A DNA stretch of 64,000 nt from the NCBI GenBank assembly GCA_016758965.1, contig JAEPRB010000075.1, forward strand, positions 99,454-163,453. The letters run 5' to 3'. The stretch comes from Circinella minor (lineage: Eukaryota > Mucoromycota > Mucoromycetes > Mucorales > Lichtheimiaceae). The translations under genes and the position numbers were made by a program. The notes beneath the pieces are model-generated. The model worked only from the letters and a program-made list of their open reading frames with translations, had not been told where the DNA came from and did no database searches. Of this stretch, positions 35,891-48,601 are shown one piece after another; the stretch's first letter is position 1; every line of letters starts with the position of its first letter.

Positions 35891-36853
35891 CAGAGGAACC
35901 CCGTTAATTTCATATCCGTTAACTTTCACATCCTCATTATTTTCACAGGAATTCAGGGAATGGAAAAATTGACATAATAAAATTTTCACATTCTCATTTA
36001 TTTCACTTTCAATACAAGCAGGGAGGTTGAAACCGTAACGGGAGTAATATACGCGCTTATAGAATTATATTACGTATGCATTGATTTTATTGTATTAGTA
36101 GTTTTTAATGATAACTGTGTTCAGATGAGGGTTCTCTAGTCTAAGAAATATGTGTTGGCTAAACAATTTATTTTGAAGTTTAGCATATGAAGCAATTTAT
36201 GTTCTTTAAGATTTTTGTTTTTAATGGGGTCAATATGTTTCCTAAATTGACTTTCATCACCTATTCGATAAATTGTAAAATTATTTTGTTAGTCATTATT
36301 ATTTGAGTAATAAATAGTTGAAAAAGAAAATTAAATGTAACGCCAGACATTGATGAAGAAGATGGAATAAAAGTGTGTATTTATACGTTTCCCGAATATT
36401 CGTTGACTTTTTATGAGATTATGAAACTACTTACATTGTTTGACATATATGAGCACGTTATAGGATAATAAAAGTTTTACAGTAGCACAAAAGAAATAAG
36501 ACAACATATGTGATATATAGTATAATCATATAATTGCAGGAATGTTGTAGTGTAATATATGTTTTCTTGTGTATGAATATTTAGCATAGTTTATATGAAA
36601 AATCTAATGTACATATGCTTTTATGTAAGACAAAAATGTATTTTACAGTTGATGTACATATTTTCTATTTTATTTAGCATTATAAAAGATATAAATATCG
36701 TTACAAGTGGTATGTATATATGCAGTATTTCTGTATTATTAACCTGCCCTTAAAAGTAATTAACTGTATCTAGTCCCGATAACTTTCACATCCCCTATAT
36801 TTTCACACCAAAAATGGGAGACGTAAGTTTGAAATTAACGGGGTTCCTCTGTA
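35889..36853. mobile_element. Non-autonomous pogo/Tigger-like (Tc1-mariner group) element, 961 bp
   Basis: The element spans 35891-36851 and is flanked on both sides by TA (35889-35890 and 36852-36853), the Tc1/mariner-type target. Its termini are a 22-bp perfect inverted repeat (35891-35912 versus 36830-36851), starting CAGAGGAACCCCGTTAA. Pogo/Tigger ends also start CAG and carry a C-rich CCC(C)GTTAA-like core, which is the basis of the family call. Just inside both ends lies a ~33-bp motif (AACTTTCACATCC, then A/T-rich TTTTCACA) in the same orientation, at about 35914-35948 and 36774-36807; a third degenerate copy is near 35977-36010. No DDE transposase frame is present, so it must be mobilised in trans or be fossil. 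Confidence 0.72.
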
Positions 36854-38749
36854 TAAACAATAGATAAACTTGCTCTTACTGTGATATGCGATACAGTGTA
36901 TCACCCGAAAATACTTCCAAAAAATTATGTAATACATTTACAGAAATCAATAGTACGTTCTATTGAATAGAGTAGTCTACGTAGGCATCTTTTTTAATTG
37001 TGATCTTGAACTGTAATCATACACCGCCAATGATACACGCGATCCTCTCACCACTGGTGACCTCGATAGTCCACCTTAAAAATAGAAGCTTTATAAAGGC
37101 TTTGGTCGAGCTTAACTTCATTTTTTAAACTATATCTACTATTTACGCGACTTTTCGAATCAACGACATTTTCAATTTTTTGATGAATAACCGATATTTC
37201 AATTGTTTTTTTCGGTCGGTTTTTAACAGAACGCTCATCCAAATTGAAAATCATATCAAAAGCTTCAAACAAATGGTTTTTTTAATATTGCTAATTTAGA
37301 ATTTTTCTTTATGTTTTTTAACTCTGATTTTATTTGATTTTTATGCAAAAAGATGCACTTATTTTTGTGCTATTGTACAAATGTATCGCTGTTGTAATGT
37401 ATAGCATTTTTTTACTTACAATACAGAGAACATAATTTGTAGCAACATGGGGTCCATTTTACTCTTGTAACTTAATAAGTAATACGGTCGAATTAAAATT
37501 AAATAGGGAGAAAAAGAGTGAAACTCTTTTATACGAAAAAACAAAGAATTACAATTATTTTTTCGTTTTTGCCTTCTGTCGTGTATTCTGCTAGGATGTT
37601 TACGAAATAATAGTAAGCATAGTATTTTTATTATTATTACAGGTGCTAAAGCGTTATACATCGGCTTTTTCAGAATACCAGAAGTATAATTATTAAACAA
37701 ACACTTTTATTTACATTAACATGTCTTACAAGTTTACAAGACAAAGTTTAAATCGATCAATTTAATAGTTCCACGTGTTTTTTTAATATTTTATTTTTAA
37801 TACTTCTGTTATCTTGATAAATAGTCAGATACATGCTTCAACATATATGCATGATAACATTACTAAACGGGTAAAATAATCAGCATACTACATACTTTTA
37901 TTAAGCGTATATTGACATATCCAGGACCAATTATACGTCTTTACAGAACATAATGATATTTAGCTAGTAACTTTCGCCGTTTTGATCCCTTCGACGAGGT
38001 AAAATCGCGATTTTTCAATTTTTAAAAACCCCTCCTATCACATCTTAAATTTAATAAAACAAATAAATGACTGAGCGTAAGACCTTATTTTAGAGAAAAT
38101 ATTGTCGTAGTAAACACCAGTACCTTGGAAACACTTCAGCTTCTGAAAGCATCTCATGTTTAAGGCTTTCTCTCCTGGTTTTTTATTTGTAATGAGTAGT
38201 GGTAATAATATAATAGGCAGAGCGAGAATTGTTTAACTAGTTGAAGGGACAAAATTTATAAATGTTACCAACTGATAAGACTCTATATGTAATAAAACAT
38301 ATAAACGTTTTTGCGCAGCATATATCAAGTGCTACTCTCCATTAATGAAAAGAAAAAACTTCTGGCTAACTGTGGGTGAACAAATCTTGTGTGTTGTGGA
38401 ATAGCAACCATCTTTAATATAAATTCTATTTATAGCCATAGACAATGCATGATCCACTTTAGATTCAACAAAGAAGGACTAGTGTGATTATCAAAGGTTT
38501 TAAGAATGCTGTCATTCAAATATTGAGATTAATTGTTGTCAATCCAAGTATCAGTTAATATGGATCGATGCTGTTCATTTATTTTTTTTAGTTCGCTTTT
38601 GTTTTTCTCGTAATAATAATTTAATACATCTATTTTACGTAGGCATGCAAAAGAGTTGTTTATTTTGAATTATATATTATGGCATTTATGGCTATTAATT
38701 AAGTAATTATAGGTAATATGTGTATGCAGTACATTGGATAAAAGACAGA
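36854..38749. other. Intergenic, no supported gene
   Basis: This is 1.9 kb of A/T-rich sequence between the pogo-like element and the kelch gene stop. Short minus-strand frames at 37048-37272 and 37416-37700 have no recognisable domain, start context or splice partners. They may be decayed sequence. Confidence 0.4.
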
Positions 38750-40996
38750 TTATTCCCCATCAGGCTTTACAGGTCGAAGATTTAGTGGTCTTGGTGCAGC
38801 TTGAGCATTAGTTGTGTTTTGCACAGGTAATGCTATAGGTGGATCTATTTCATTCGGAATGTGACCGCGGTATGGAGGTACAGTTTCTGCAGAAACCAAA
38901 GGAGATAAAGTTGCATTGGGAATAGTGTCATTCGCAGCCTCTGGTTTGAAGCGACCGGTGCCCCCGGTAGCTTCACCATCAGGAACCCTTTTCTCACTTT
39001 TACCATTTCTATTTCTACGATTTCGGATAAAACAGAAAGCAGCTATAAGTGCCTAAATACAAAAAAAAATAGTTTTCAATATTATATCTGTAACTTTCGT
39101 TTGTTTCTTTTTTAGACTGTATAATAAAAAAGAGCAGCTTACCACACCAGCCACGCAGCCAACAACTATACCAGCGATTGCCCCACTGGAAAGACCCTCA
39201 CTACTGTTTAAATCGCTTGGATCGTCACCACTCTCGTCTTGAGGAGGATATGATGAAGTGTACTGGTCAACCCATTTCCAATCTTGAGTATCTAAAACAC
39301 CGAATCCATTTTGAACGGCACCAGCGTTATTTACACCAAACATAACGAAGAGCAATCGGCTGTTATCGGCGAAAACGGCTAATGCGATAGTTTACTATTA
39401 GTAACTTTGAAATTTTCTTTTACATGTTATGAATACTTCTTGTTTTCAATTAGTACCTGCATGTCCGTAAAGTGCGCCTGGACCCGAGCCAATTGGATCC
39501 TGCTTTGTCCAAGTCATAGAACGTGTGTCTAATGAATAACAAAAGTTTCCTCGGATTGGATTTGTGGCTGTCACTGAACATTCACGTATAAATTATGTTA
39601 GTAACAAAAGTGAAGCATTTTTTTTTGGCTTCTCATATAATAATAATCGTACATACTATTTTCTTTTCCACCATACAAAATAATATCTTGGGAGTTTGGC
39701 TCTATGGTTTCACCAATTATTAATTAATAAACAAAAATTTAAAAAAAAATGGCTTTTCCACTCATGCCTCTATAGGTATACAAAACTTACTGGCTGCGAT
39801 TGTGTGCAAAATTCTCGGATCCGGTATATCAACACCTGTTGCTTGTTTTATTTCCCATGTGCTATCTTTAATATGGTAAATTAAAATCTCTGTCATTGGT
39901 ATCATTATATAATCAGTCGTGATATTTGTTTGTGTATAATTTGCTGTCATTCCTCCAATGTAATAAAGATCTTTGCCTACTAAAGTGGTTGGGGCACGGT
40001 ATCGAACATTCATATTTGCTGGTAATTGGGGTCCTTTAGTCCACATGGATGCCTGATAATACAAATAGAAGTTATGAGAAAAGAGAACTAAAGTAACAAT
40101 AATTTTATAACAAATTTATACATACTGTAAAGTCATAGATATTCATTTCTCTAGTGAATGGTGGGTTCACATCACTTGGCCAACTATCAATTAGAAAGTA
40201 ATAATAATAAAATATCCCATTAGCCCGTGTAGAAAAGAATTTATGAGTAATCAGCAGCAGCAATAATAATAATAATAATAGTAGTAGTAGTAGTAGTAGT
40301 AGAAAAAGAAGTACTGACCCGCGCCCGCCAAAAACATAAGCTTTGTGATCGTCACCACGTGAGCATGAGCTTGCAAATCTATTTAGAATTCATCAGAACC
40401 ACTTTGAGTATATCCATAAGATTAAATTTCAGAGAAAATTGATTAAATAAAAAATGAAGATTTACACTTGTTTTAACGACCCCTGAGGTTCTGGTAGAGA
40501 TTGCCAACGATTGGATGTTGCATTATACACCATTACTGTATGTTGAAGTAGGTCGTCAATTATATTGCTACCAGCTCCACCATAAATCATGATGGATTCC
40601 TCTTCGGGGATGACTCCCATAGCGTATACATAATTGCGTTCGGCTGTTAGAGAATCGGAAACTTGAACACCTTGCCATTCTGATTGTGCTACACTAACAT
40701 CAAAAGACTTTGTTATATCGAGATAAATTAAGTCTTGTATAGTTGATGGATTATTCGCTCTGTTGTCAGGACGACCTCCAAAGTAATAAAGTCGTCTGTT
40801 AAGTAGCACACTATCTAATGCAGTTTATAAAAAGTAAAATTGTATATTTAATGTCAACGGAAACGAGAAACTAAAAAAAAAAAAATCTTTATATTTATAT
40901 GTAGTATATACCTCCACCGTATCGTGTTTGTGGAGTAATAGCAAAAACTTTAAGTCCAATGAATGCTACTGATAATATACTTAAAAGTAACCTCAT
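38750..40996 (-). CDS. Kelch-repeat single-pass membrane protein, 500 aa
   Basis: Nine exons (minus): 40996-40912, 40814-40478, 40378-40319, 40183-40126, 40052-39791, 39701-39657, 39573-39457, 39378-39143, 39052-38750; sum 1503 nt. A hydrophobic signal peptide (M-R-L-L-L-S-I-L-S-V-A-F-I) is followed by an ectodomain of kelch blades recognisable by repeated Y-G-G or F-G-G turns: R-L-Y-Y-F-G-G, I-M-I-Y-G-G, A-Y-V-F-G-G, L-Y-Y-I-G-G and I-I-L-Y-G-G. After a Ser/Asp-rich stalk comes one transmembrane helix beginning G-A-I-A-G-I-V-V-G, with basic R-N-R-R-N-R-N as stop-transfer, and a Pro-rich cytosolic tail. Such proteins are common in Mucoromycota and are probably cell-surface or secretory-pathway adhesion/scaffold proteins; the function is unproven. 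Exon 2's donor (TC|gttaaa) is chosen on phase, giving Q-G-S-F-A-S-S. Confidence 0.82.
40263..40302. repeat. (AAT)n/(AGT)n trinucleotide repeat in kelch-gene intron
   Basis: A run of AAT-type triplets passes into AGT-type triplets within the intron between kelch exons 40378-40319 and 40183-40126. Confidence 0.8.
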
Positions 40997-41599
40997 GGAC
41001 AGATAAAACACACTAAAAGAGCAAAATGAAAAGAAAAGAGAAAAGAAAAAAATGAAGGGAACAGCTGTTAGTTTTTTTTTAATAAAAAATAAAATGGCTT
41101 CATGGTCAGTGAACCCTTTGAGGAAATTAATAGGTGGCTGTGTTTAATTAAATGTTTAACGGATAAACCAGTCTATAACAAAAATGGGTTAAATCTTATG
41201 TTTTACAAACTTTGCTATGATCTTACTCTGTGTGAATAAGAGTCGTATTACGGCGTACATCAAAACTCGTTTGAACGCATTTTTGTATGAATAAGTAACT
41301 TGAAAAGTTATCGTACTGCTTGATCTACGAAAAAAGTGATAGGAATTATGTGATTTTTATAAGCGCAACAAAATAGGTAGTAATTTGAGTGGGACCACAA
41401 AAAGAATGCCTAGAAAAATGAACGTCAAGAAATTACGTAGGACAAGTATTTATTTTGTATTCATAAAATTTCGACTGTTTTAATAATCTCATTTTTCAAT
41501 GTATCATATCACTAATGCTATATAATACTTTAGCATCAGCAAAGACTTTTTTAATGTATAGTTAAATAATGAAATATATAAAAACAATTATTATTATTT
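40997..41599. promoter_or_regulatory. Upstream region of the kelch gene
   Basis: This 603-bp interval separates the kelch start codon from the phosducin-like stop codon. It must hold the kelch promoter and the neighbour's 3' end. Nothing else is recognised. Confidence 0.4.
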
Positions 41600-42713
41600 T
41601 TAATAATAGCCTTGATCATCATCACTTTCATCTTCATCGCTACTAAGGGCTGCTGTTGCTTCCGATCGATAAATACTTTTCTTCTTCTTGTCACCTCCAT
41701 CTTCTTTTTGTTCTGGTGGAACTGCTCCTACGTTCGCAAGCTGAGCACGGATACCTTTAAAGTTGCACCGCTTAATTTAATCTCCTGCTATAACTCATAA
41801 ACATATGAACTCGATAAATAATAATGAGAAATATCAGACTTACTCGAAATTGTCATATTCATTCCTCCAAATGCAACTGCACCTACAATGTTCGCCTTGA
41901 TATCACCTTCTCCATAAACAAGCAAAGTAGGGACGTTTCGATCTGGATAGTTTGGAATACATTGATCACTGACAATTTTTACAAATTTCGTAGCTTTAAA
42001 TTCTTTTGCTAGTTGCGCTAAGTGTTGGTTCATCAACTTGCATGCTGGAATACTATATAAACAGAGGTTGGGATTGAAAGATATTACAAGCTGGATGCAC
42101 TTCATTTGATAAAAATATATACTTACTAGTCTTTGAACAAATGAACTACAACATAACACTCCTTACTTGCTTCAGTGACTTCTTTGACAAAATCCGGTTT
42201 AGAAATTTGAGTCACTTCACCATATTTGTTCTGCTCAGTTAATTTTTGCATTTCTTCTAATCGTTTCTTTCTAAAACGATAATATTAGTAATTATAGAGT
42301 CCATATTAATAGTAGTAGATCAACAGGGGGAAAAACACCAATTTCGTTGTTATAAGAAACTGTATATAGGTCAACGTAGCACAGTAACTAAACAATTTTT
42401 TTTTACCTGTATTCCAAAAGAATATGATCATCATCAAATTCATCCTCAAGTTCATCTAACTCATCTAAAGTCTTGTTATCTAAACTTGCTTCTTCTTCTT
42501 TTCGTGCTTTCAATGCCTCGACATAGATGTCTTCGATGGCTTCCTTGCTTTCTTCTTCTTTAGGTGGTATAATTCCACGAGCGCGAAGAATATCGTTCCT
42601 GAAGAATCCCCAAATTATTTTTGGCCAATTAACGATCCCGTTACGTTACGTTCCATTTATGTTGTTGTTTTTATTCGTGTATACCATTCCGTATCTGCAT
42701 TTGGATCGTCCAT
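41600..42713 (-). CDS. Phosducin-like protein (PDCL3/Plp2-type), 242 aa
   Basis: Five exons (minus): 42713-42685, 42598-42407, 42270-42127, 42052-41844, 41754-41600; sum 729 nt. The family's thioredoxin-fold proteins act as co-chaperones of the cytosolic chaperonin CCT for actin/tubulin folding. The N-terminal signature is [15 protein letters not shown], typical of the PDCL3/Plp2 branch. A Glu-rich helix, [11 protein letters not shown], the thioredoxin strand V-V-V-H-L-F-K-D, then [11 protein letters not shown] and [13 protein letters not shown] follow. The C-terminal tail is acidic (Asp/Glu/Ser). The last intron acceptor is placed before GTATCC on phase, giving T-I-S-S-I-R-A-Q-L. It is a complete gene of normal family length. 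Confidence 0.9.
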
Positions 42714-43887
42714 TTCTTTCGTTTTTTTTTATATCTTGTTTATTCGATTGACAAGTTAGTGGGCGGGAAAAAAGCCTAGGGGAACATATGCGCAGTCCAA
42801 TCAAAAGCGACGGACAATAATCCCGCACATAATGAGATAAAAATTTCCTTGTTACTCACAATAGGTACCTGTATATCAAAAACTTGGTCATAATACATAA
42901 GTCTTAGAATTATGAATATATTCGCTCTTGCTCACTATTATTAATGTTATTTTTTACACAAATAAAAAGAGGAGTTTTCTAAGAGCAAGCTGATTTGTTG
43001 ATGAAAAGAGCCAGTACAAGCTTCTTGCAATGATCGAATTTATGGCACTATGGCACTTATGCTCATAAAATAATAATTCCTGAACTCTTAAAGGAAAATG
43101 GTTTTTTGGAGTACTGTTTTTATTTACACTCTTGACAGCATATTGGTGACCCTATAGCTTACGTCAATGTAAAACTATATAAAGATAAACTCTATGTCCT
43201 TTTATAAGATTACGTATTACCAGGTTAGTTTTCGTTGGGTTGTAATAACCTAGGTAATATTCTGCATTAAACTTTTGTATATCGAGAGATTCGGTTAGTT
43301 CATTTTTATTAGCTTAAACACAATGACAAGATTATTTACGTCATGTTACACGCTGTTGCTTTAAAAAGTTTCACTTGGCCTACGAGATAAATGAACTATT
43401 CAATCCATCGCTTTGAGCTGGGTATCTGAATATTTCAAAAGCAATTAATAGCCAGAATAAAATACAGATACTAAGCTTTACATTACTAACAATCGAATAT
43501 TTCTACAACAAGAAACATTATTCTCTGCTTCATCAACAGAGGAGTGAAATTAGTTCGTATGACATATCATGTGTAGCATATACATACAAAAATAACGTCA
43601 TAACAATCCTTGATGGTTTTGTTTCGTCTTTTTTTCTTTTACAAAAAATATGAAAAAAAATGGACCAGCTATTACATTCTTATTGTTTTTATTCACAAAA
43701 TATGCAGTTGTTTATTTATTTGTATTCAGTGCAAAAATAAAGTTATTGCCGGTTACTTGGTGATGTGGTATAATAATAATAATCTCTTAATCCGATGGTG
43801 CATAATCAGAAATAAAATACAATTTTTTTCTTCTCCTTTTTCATTTTGGTTATCCTTGCCATATTTTTTTTTATCCTCTTCTTAATA
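42714..43887. other. Intergenic upstream of the phosducin-like gene
   Basis: This 1.17-kb spacer to the NPC2-like stop codon has no gene. It includes a candidate CCAAT box close to the phosducin-like start. Confidence 0.45.
42797..42803 (+). promoter_or_regulatory. Candidate CCAAT box
   Basis: CCAATCA about 85 bp upstream of the phosducin-like start codon, at a usual distance for an HAP/NF-Y site. The motif is short, so chance occurrence is possible. Confidence 0.25.
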
Positions 43888-44586
43888 TCAATAACCAATG
43901 AGTCTATGCTTATTATAAGCGCTGTGATGTCTACGACGACGGAAATCAACATCCACATTCAAGCATGCCAAATCTGAATCATCCCAATTTGTAGCTCGAA
44001 CTTGAACTTTAAAATGTGCCTAGGGAGCAAAAGAATAAAGAAGAAGAAAGGAAACGAGACCAGAAGTTAGTTAGACTGTTTTAACCATTTCAATATTAGA
44101 CATACAAAAAGAAAATTTGGTCACGATGAAACCTTTGGAATTTCCTTTGGCAACGTGACCTTTTGCGTAACCTATAAACAGATATTTGTATTTTCGTTTG
44201 ACATTAAAATTGGGAGTTTGATAAAATTTTCTTCACATAAATATACATGTATACAATACCTTAATCAAACCGTTCTCAATGGGACACTTTAATTCAGTGT
44301 CATTATCTTCGAGCTGGCCACAAATGTCAAAATCTTTATGAAGCAGCGTAACAACACCAAGTTTGACAAGTACGTTTGCATTTGCACCTTGGTCTACTGT
44401 TTCCTTCAAGTATCCCACAGCTTCAATAGTAAGATCTTCTCCAGGAACCGGCATAGGGGGTGTCAAAGTGATATCTTTGATTTCCAAAATGTAACTATCA
44501 TCGCCTAATAATAATGTATCAACGAACGTGAATATTTCAAAGCAATACAAGATGATATAAAGAAAAACATCATCAATCATAATTAG

Positions 44587-44619
<33 letters not shown>

Positions 44620-44772
44620 AAATACTTTACTGCAATCTTCGATCAAATCTGTCTCAAACGACGACCATCTGTATTGACGTACATAGTCGGACTGTAACCA
44701 TGAAGGAAGTATCGCAGTTACTTGACCAATTAAGAAAAGCACAAGAGAAATATAAAGATAAAGGCGGATCAT
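43888..44772 (-). CDS. ML-domain (NPC2-like) phosphatidylglycerol/phosphatidylinositol transfer protein, 185 aa
   Basis: Four exons (minus): 44772-44631, 44504-44260, 44171-44133, 44019-43888; sum 558 nt. A signal peptide (M-I-R-L-Y-L-Y-I-S-L-V-L-F-L-I) routes it to the vacuole/secretory pathway. The ML fold is recognised by D-C-S at the first disulfide, P-G-E-D-L-T-I-E-A-V-G, V-K-L-G-V-V-T-L-L, F-D-I-C-G-Q-L, L-K-C-P-I-E-N-G and D-D-S-D-L-A-C-L-N-V-D-V-D-F; the cysteines are in the family positions. These proteins bind sterols or phospholipids in the lumen and hand them to membrane partners. The basic tail R-R-R-R-H-H after the fold is unusual. The first intron contains a (GA)n tract. Confidence 0.92.
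44593..44619. repeat. (GA)n microsatellite in NPC2-like intron 1
   Basis: About 13 GA dinucleotides just downstream of the first donor site of the NPC2-like gene. It is non-coding. Confidence 0.85.
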
Positions 44773-47125
44773 GGTGGAAAAGATGAAAGAATGAGAAAAA
44801 AAACAGATAAAGAAGCAAAAAAGAATGTATATTTCTTTCTGGGTTTTATACTACATACAACACACTGTCTCACATGAGACATAAAGAAAAGGTTCAAAAC
44901 ATTACCAGCTGACACAATTAAAAAATCGCTAAACACGAACACCTTTCCGATTCCGCCGCCCCTTTCTTTATAGTCAAAAATAACCAAGGCATACAAATCT
45001 AATCTGCTCCGTGACAAGTTACTTTTTTTTAATAAAAGAGATATGAGAACTATTATACTACAATAAGATTTAACTGTTTTTCAGTATTGATAATAAGTAC
45101 CGAATATAAAAATGCAACGTCCAAACGAGTAAGTTTGAAACTCTGTTAGTGCATTTTCGAAGAATGTTGAGAGAGTTTTGATTACTGTGGATGGAAGATA
45201 AGCTCTAGAAAAAAGAAATGAATATTACGACGTAATTGCTCGAAGTGATATAATTACTACGTATAAACCAGGGATAAATACACTGGACTATATTACTTGT
45301 ATAGTCTCTGAAAATAACAATACATAATCTCAAGAAAACATCTCATCTTAATGATTATACTTGCTTGCAGTTATGCTGTTATCATATGGTGAAGCGTTCA
45401 AAGTGTGATTGAAGTACTTCGTATAAATGTATAAAATAAAAAAGAAATAATATACTATGTGATTGTATTTAAGTAATAAATTATATGAAATGGAATAGAA
45501 ATATGGTTTGTGGGAGTTCACTTATATTCAGGGATATTACGTCTGAATCCACAAAAGAGAAATCTTATAATGAGTTTAAGAGGCTTTATGCTCAAAGAAA
45601 ACTATTGTCAGGTCAATTATTTAATTGTTAAAAGATTAAAAAATTTAATAGGTAAAGATAGAATTGAAGAAAAGATTTTATTTGAAATAATTTAGGGGTA
45701 TTTATACTATTTGCAATGACGAAAAAGTGTCATTGCTTCGTCGTGAAAATGTCGCAGCACGTACCAATAATATCGCGTAGTTTGGTACTTTGTGATACTC
45801 TAACGGTAATAATAATAATACTAATAATGCTAATAATAATAATAAAGATAATAAAGATAATAATAATGATGACAAATGTGTTGGTATAAAAATGATTCAA
45901 ATTTTTATATGTTACAATGGTTCAATTCAGACCTTCCTTGAATTTTTTTTAAGTATCATATACTTTTACAACACACTTATTGTTATTGTGACCTTAACTA
46001 ATAAAACATTAGTAATATATTTTTTACATCTGTCTTACACGGAATGGGGGAGGTACTGTAGATTTATATGCACACTCGCGAATAATCAAGGCCCAGACCG
46101 AATGTACACTTTTCCTCTGATCCTTCTAATGTAAATTTCTAGTTATTAACTACATTCCATAGTGTTCAAAACAAAGCATAATAATAGATAGTAGTGAACA
46201 TAATAGTAACTCAAACAAATATAGATGCTTTTATTTACTTTACTACAAAAAAAGAGATAGAAATCACCATAATGCGATGAACAATTCTAGGTTTGAAAAA
46301 TCAAATATCAAACAAATTTGATAATATAACTATTAATATATAAAGTATATATGAAACATTAACAAACACAGTAATATTATGAAGTATCCTTTGAGTTAGG
46401 ATATAGAATTGTGACAGTGTTGTGAAACCATATAAACGTTTAATAATAATAGATCTATAAAGCATATGAAAAAAGAAATTACAGAGCTCTGTAGCGTAGA
46501 AAAGTAATATTGCTCTCTAAGTCCTGCTTCACTTTCTTATTAATCCGAATCGACACAGCAAAAAGACCAATATGGTACGATTTTATTTTATTTTTATTTT
46601 GAAGCCAAGAATATGATGTAAAAAAATATATTTGAGCAATATACGTTTGTTGATTGATACCCTTTTAATTGATTAAAGCTTAAAAAAGTGTAACAAATAA
46701 CAATTGTAATTTTAAGAATTTACCAAAAACATGAATTACAAACAAACAAGTACAGTAAACAAAACAAAATTTGGACAAATATACCCAAAGGATATTGTGG
46801 TTGTCACTTCAACACCAGTATCAATATCAACAACAGCTAGTCTCAGTGCTACATTATAGCCATATATGTTAGATTGACCTCGTTATCTATCAATATATTT
46901 TATACTTCCTTTATTCTATCAATACAATATAATACACCATGAATATATACAAATCCGGCTTTCTATTTTTTTAATACAGTACGACAGGCATCATAAAATG
47001 GAATAAACATTTGATTGAAATAAAATAATAATTTTAATACGAAAATAATTAATTATACTAGATATCACTAAATTAAAAAGATATAGATATAGCAGAAAAT
47101 ACAAGGAGAAGAAAAAAAATTCAAT
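44773..47125. other. Intergenic, no gene seen
   Basis: This is 2.35 kb between the NPC2-like start codon and the aspartic-protease stop. It includes AAT-type triplet repeats near 45806-45870. Frames at 45510-45695 and 45892-46134 lack domains and splice-consistent extensions. The NPC2-like promoter must lie at the left end. Confidence 0.45.
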
Positions 47126-48601
47126 TTATGGTCTAGCAGGTGCAAATCCAATAGCATCTTGGTCAAAATCGTAAACAGAATAGAAACTTCGCAAAAATGT
47201 ATCACCCATAATAATCATTGGTGTATTTGCCTCTGCAATTCCAGAATAACACAGTTTCTTTTCTCCATCACCTGTTGGTGCGGCTCGCTCTCGTACTAAT
47301 TCGCTTGCTTTTAAAGAAAATTCGTGCTCGCCAAGAGTGAATGAAACCATTGTATCACCAGCATCACTGGCTTTAAGTTCACATGGCATACGCCAACCAT
47401 ACATACTGCTAAACTTCGCACCAGGAATTGTAGCATGGATGGAGTCGGCGAGCTCAGAAGGTAAAATAATTAATGTGGTTCCAGTATCGATGATAGCATC
47501 AATGGGTTCTGTAAGTGTCTCTTGACCATCGATTTTAAGACCATTCAATGAAACTTGCCAAAACTTTTTTCTAGTGACAGGTACATACTTTAATTCACCT
47601 TCATAATGAGCTGGATTAGGTTTACCAAAACTCTAATGATAGAAAAAAAGAAAAAAAAACAACTCAATATATTAATTATAACGTAAAAAAAAAAGAGCTG
47701 GCTCATTATAAATAGTTTTTTTTTAACTTACCAATTCACCTTTACCACCATCACGAGCACGACCAAGGTATACACCTATAGAAGCAGAAGAAATAGCACC
47801 GGACTCTTTCAGTCCTTGCAAAATTGATTGTTTCTGTCCCGTAAATGCTAATGATGGGTAGGCCAAACCGAAAATGCCATCCAGTTCAGAGTCCATAGCC
47901 AGGTCAGCAGATTCGGCTTTAACTAAACCTAGTACTTGGTTGGGATGGGAGAGATCACCTAAATGAACTGTATCACGACCGATAGTGCCCTGTACACCCG
48001 ATCCATCACCGTAACGAAGACCCCATGTCTGATTTGTATCTTGAGAGAAGGAAGAGGATTCTGAAGGATCAAATAATGGATGAGCCCCACAACGAGCACA
48101 ATCAACATGGGGAATCCAGATATCAGCACTACCAGTATCAAAATCCATTTGGAACAGCTGTGGGGGATTACCGATGCCAATGGTACCTACATACTATTTT
48201 TATATTAGAAAGATATATTAGACATTGTCATTTTATTTTAATGGCTCAATAGGTATAAAAAGAATTAATTTTACCTCAACATCAACGTGTACACTGGACA
48301 AATCAATAGTGGATGCAGCCATACTCAACCTTGATGGAGAAATTCGACTTTCTAAGTTGTATTTCGCTAATGCCTTTTGAATTCGAGCAGGTGTATTCAT
48401 TACTTTACCAGTCTTCTGAGCAAGCCCAATACTATATACGTAAATGTCTATTGTCAGTTATATCGCACAAAAAAAAAGAAAAAGAAAGATTGATTTATAT
48501 TATGCTACATACTTTATACTATTATCATGTTCGGCAGATGCTCCATTCCGACTCAGCCCCATAAGAGCCATTCCAGCTAGTAGACACAATGAAAATTTCA
48601 T
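47126..48601 (-). CDS. Pepsin-like aspartic protease (rhizopuspepsin/mucorpepsin family A1), 404 aa
   Basis: Four exons (minus): 48601-48513, 48431-48275, 48193-47732, 47632-47126; sum 1215 nt. It is a secreted acid endopeptidase. The signal peptide M-K-F-S-L-C-L-L-A-G-M-A-L is followed by a propeptide of about 60 residues; the mature fold starts near Y-V-G-T-I-G-I-G-N-P-P-Q. The two catalytic motifs are D-F-D-T-G-S-A-D-I-W and A-I-I-D-T-G-T-T-L, and the flap is L-R-Y-G-D-G-S-G. A small disulfide loop D-C-A-R-C-G follows the first motif and a second Cys pair lies in the C-terminal lobe. The C terminus (M-G-D-T-F-L-R-S-F-Y-S-V-Y-D-F) is canonical and no GPI signal is seen. Length is normal. 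Confidence 0.94.

Noticed and set aside
37048..37700. Two short minus-strand frames as a possible decayed gene
   Set aside because: No recognisable domain, no splice partners; evidence insufficient for a pseudogene call.
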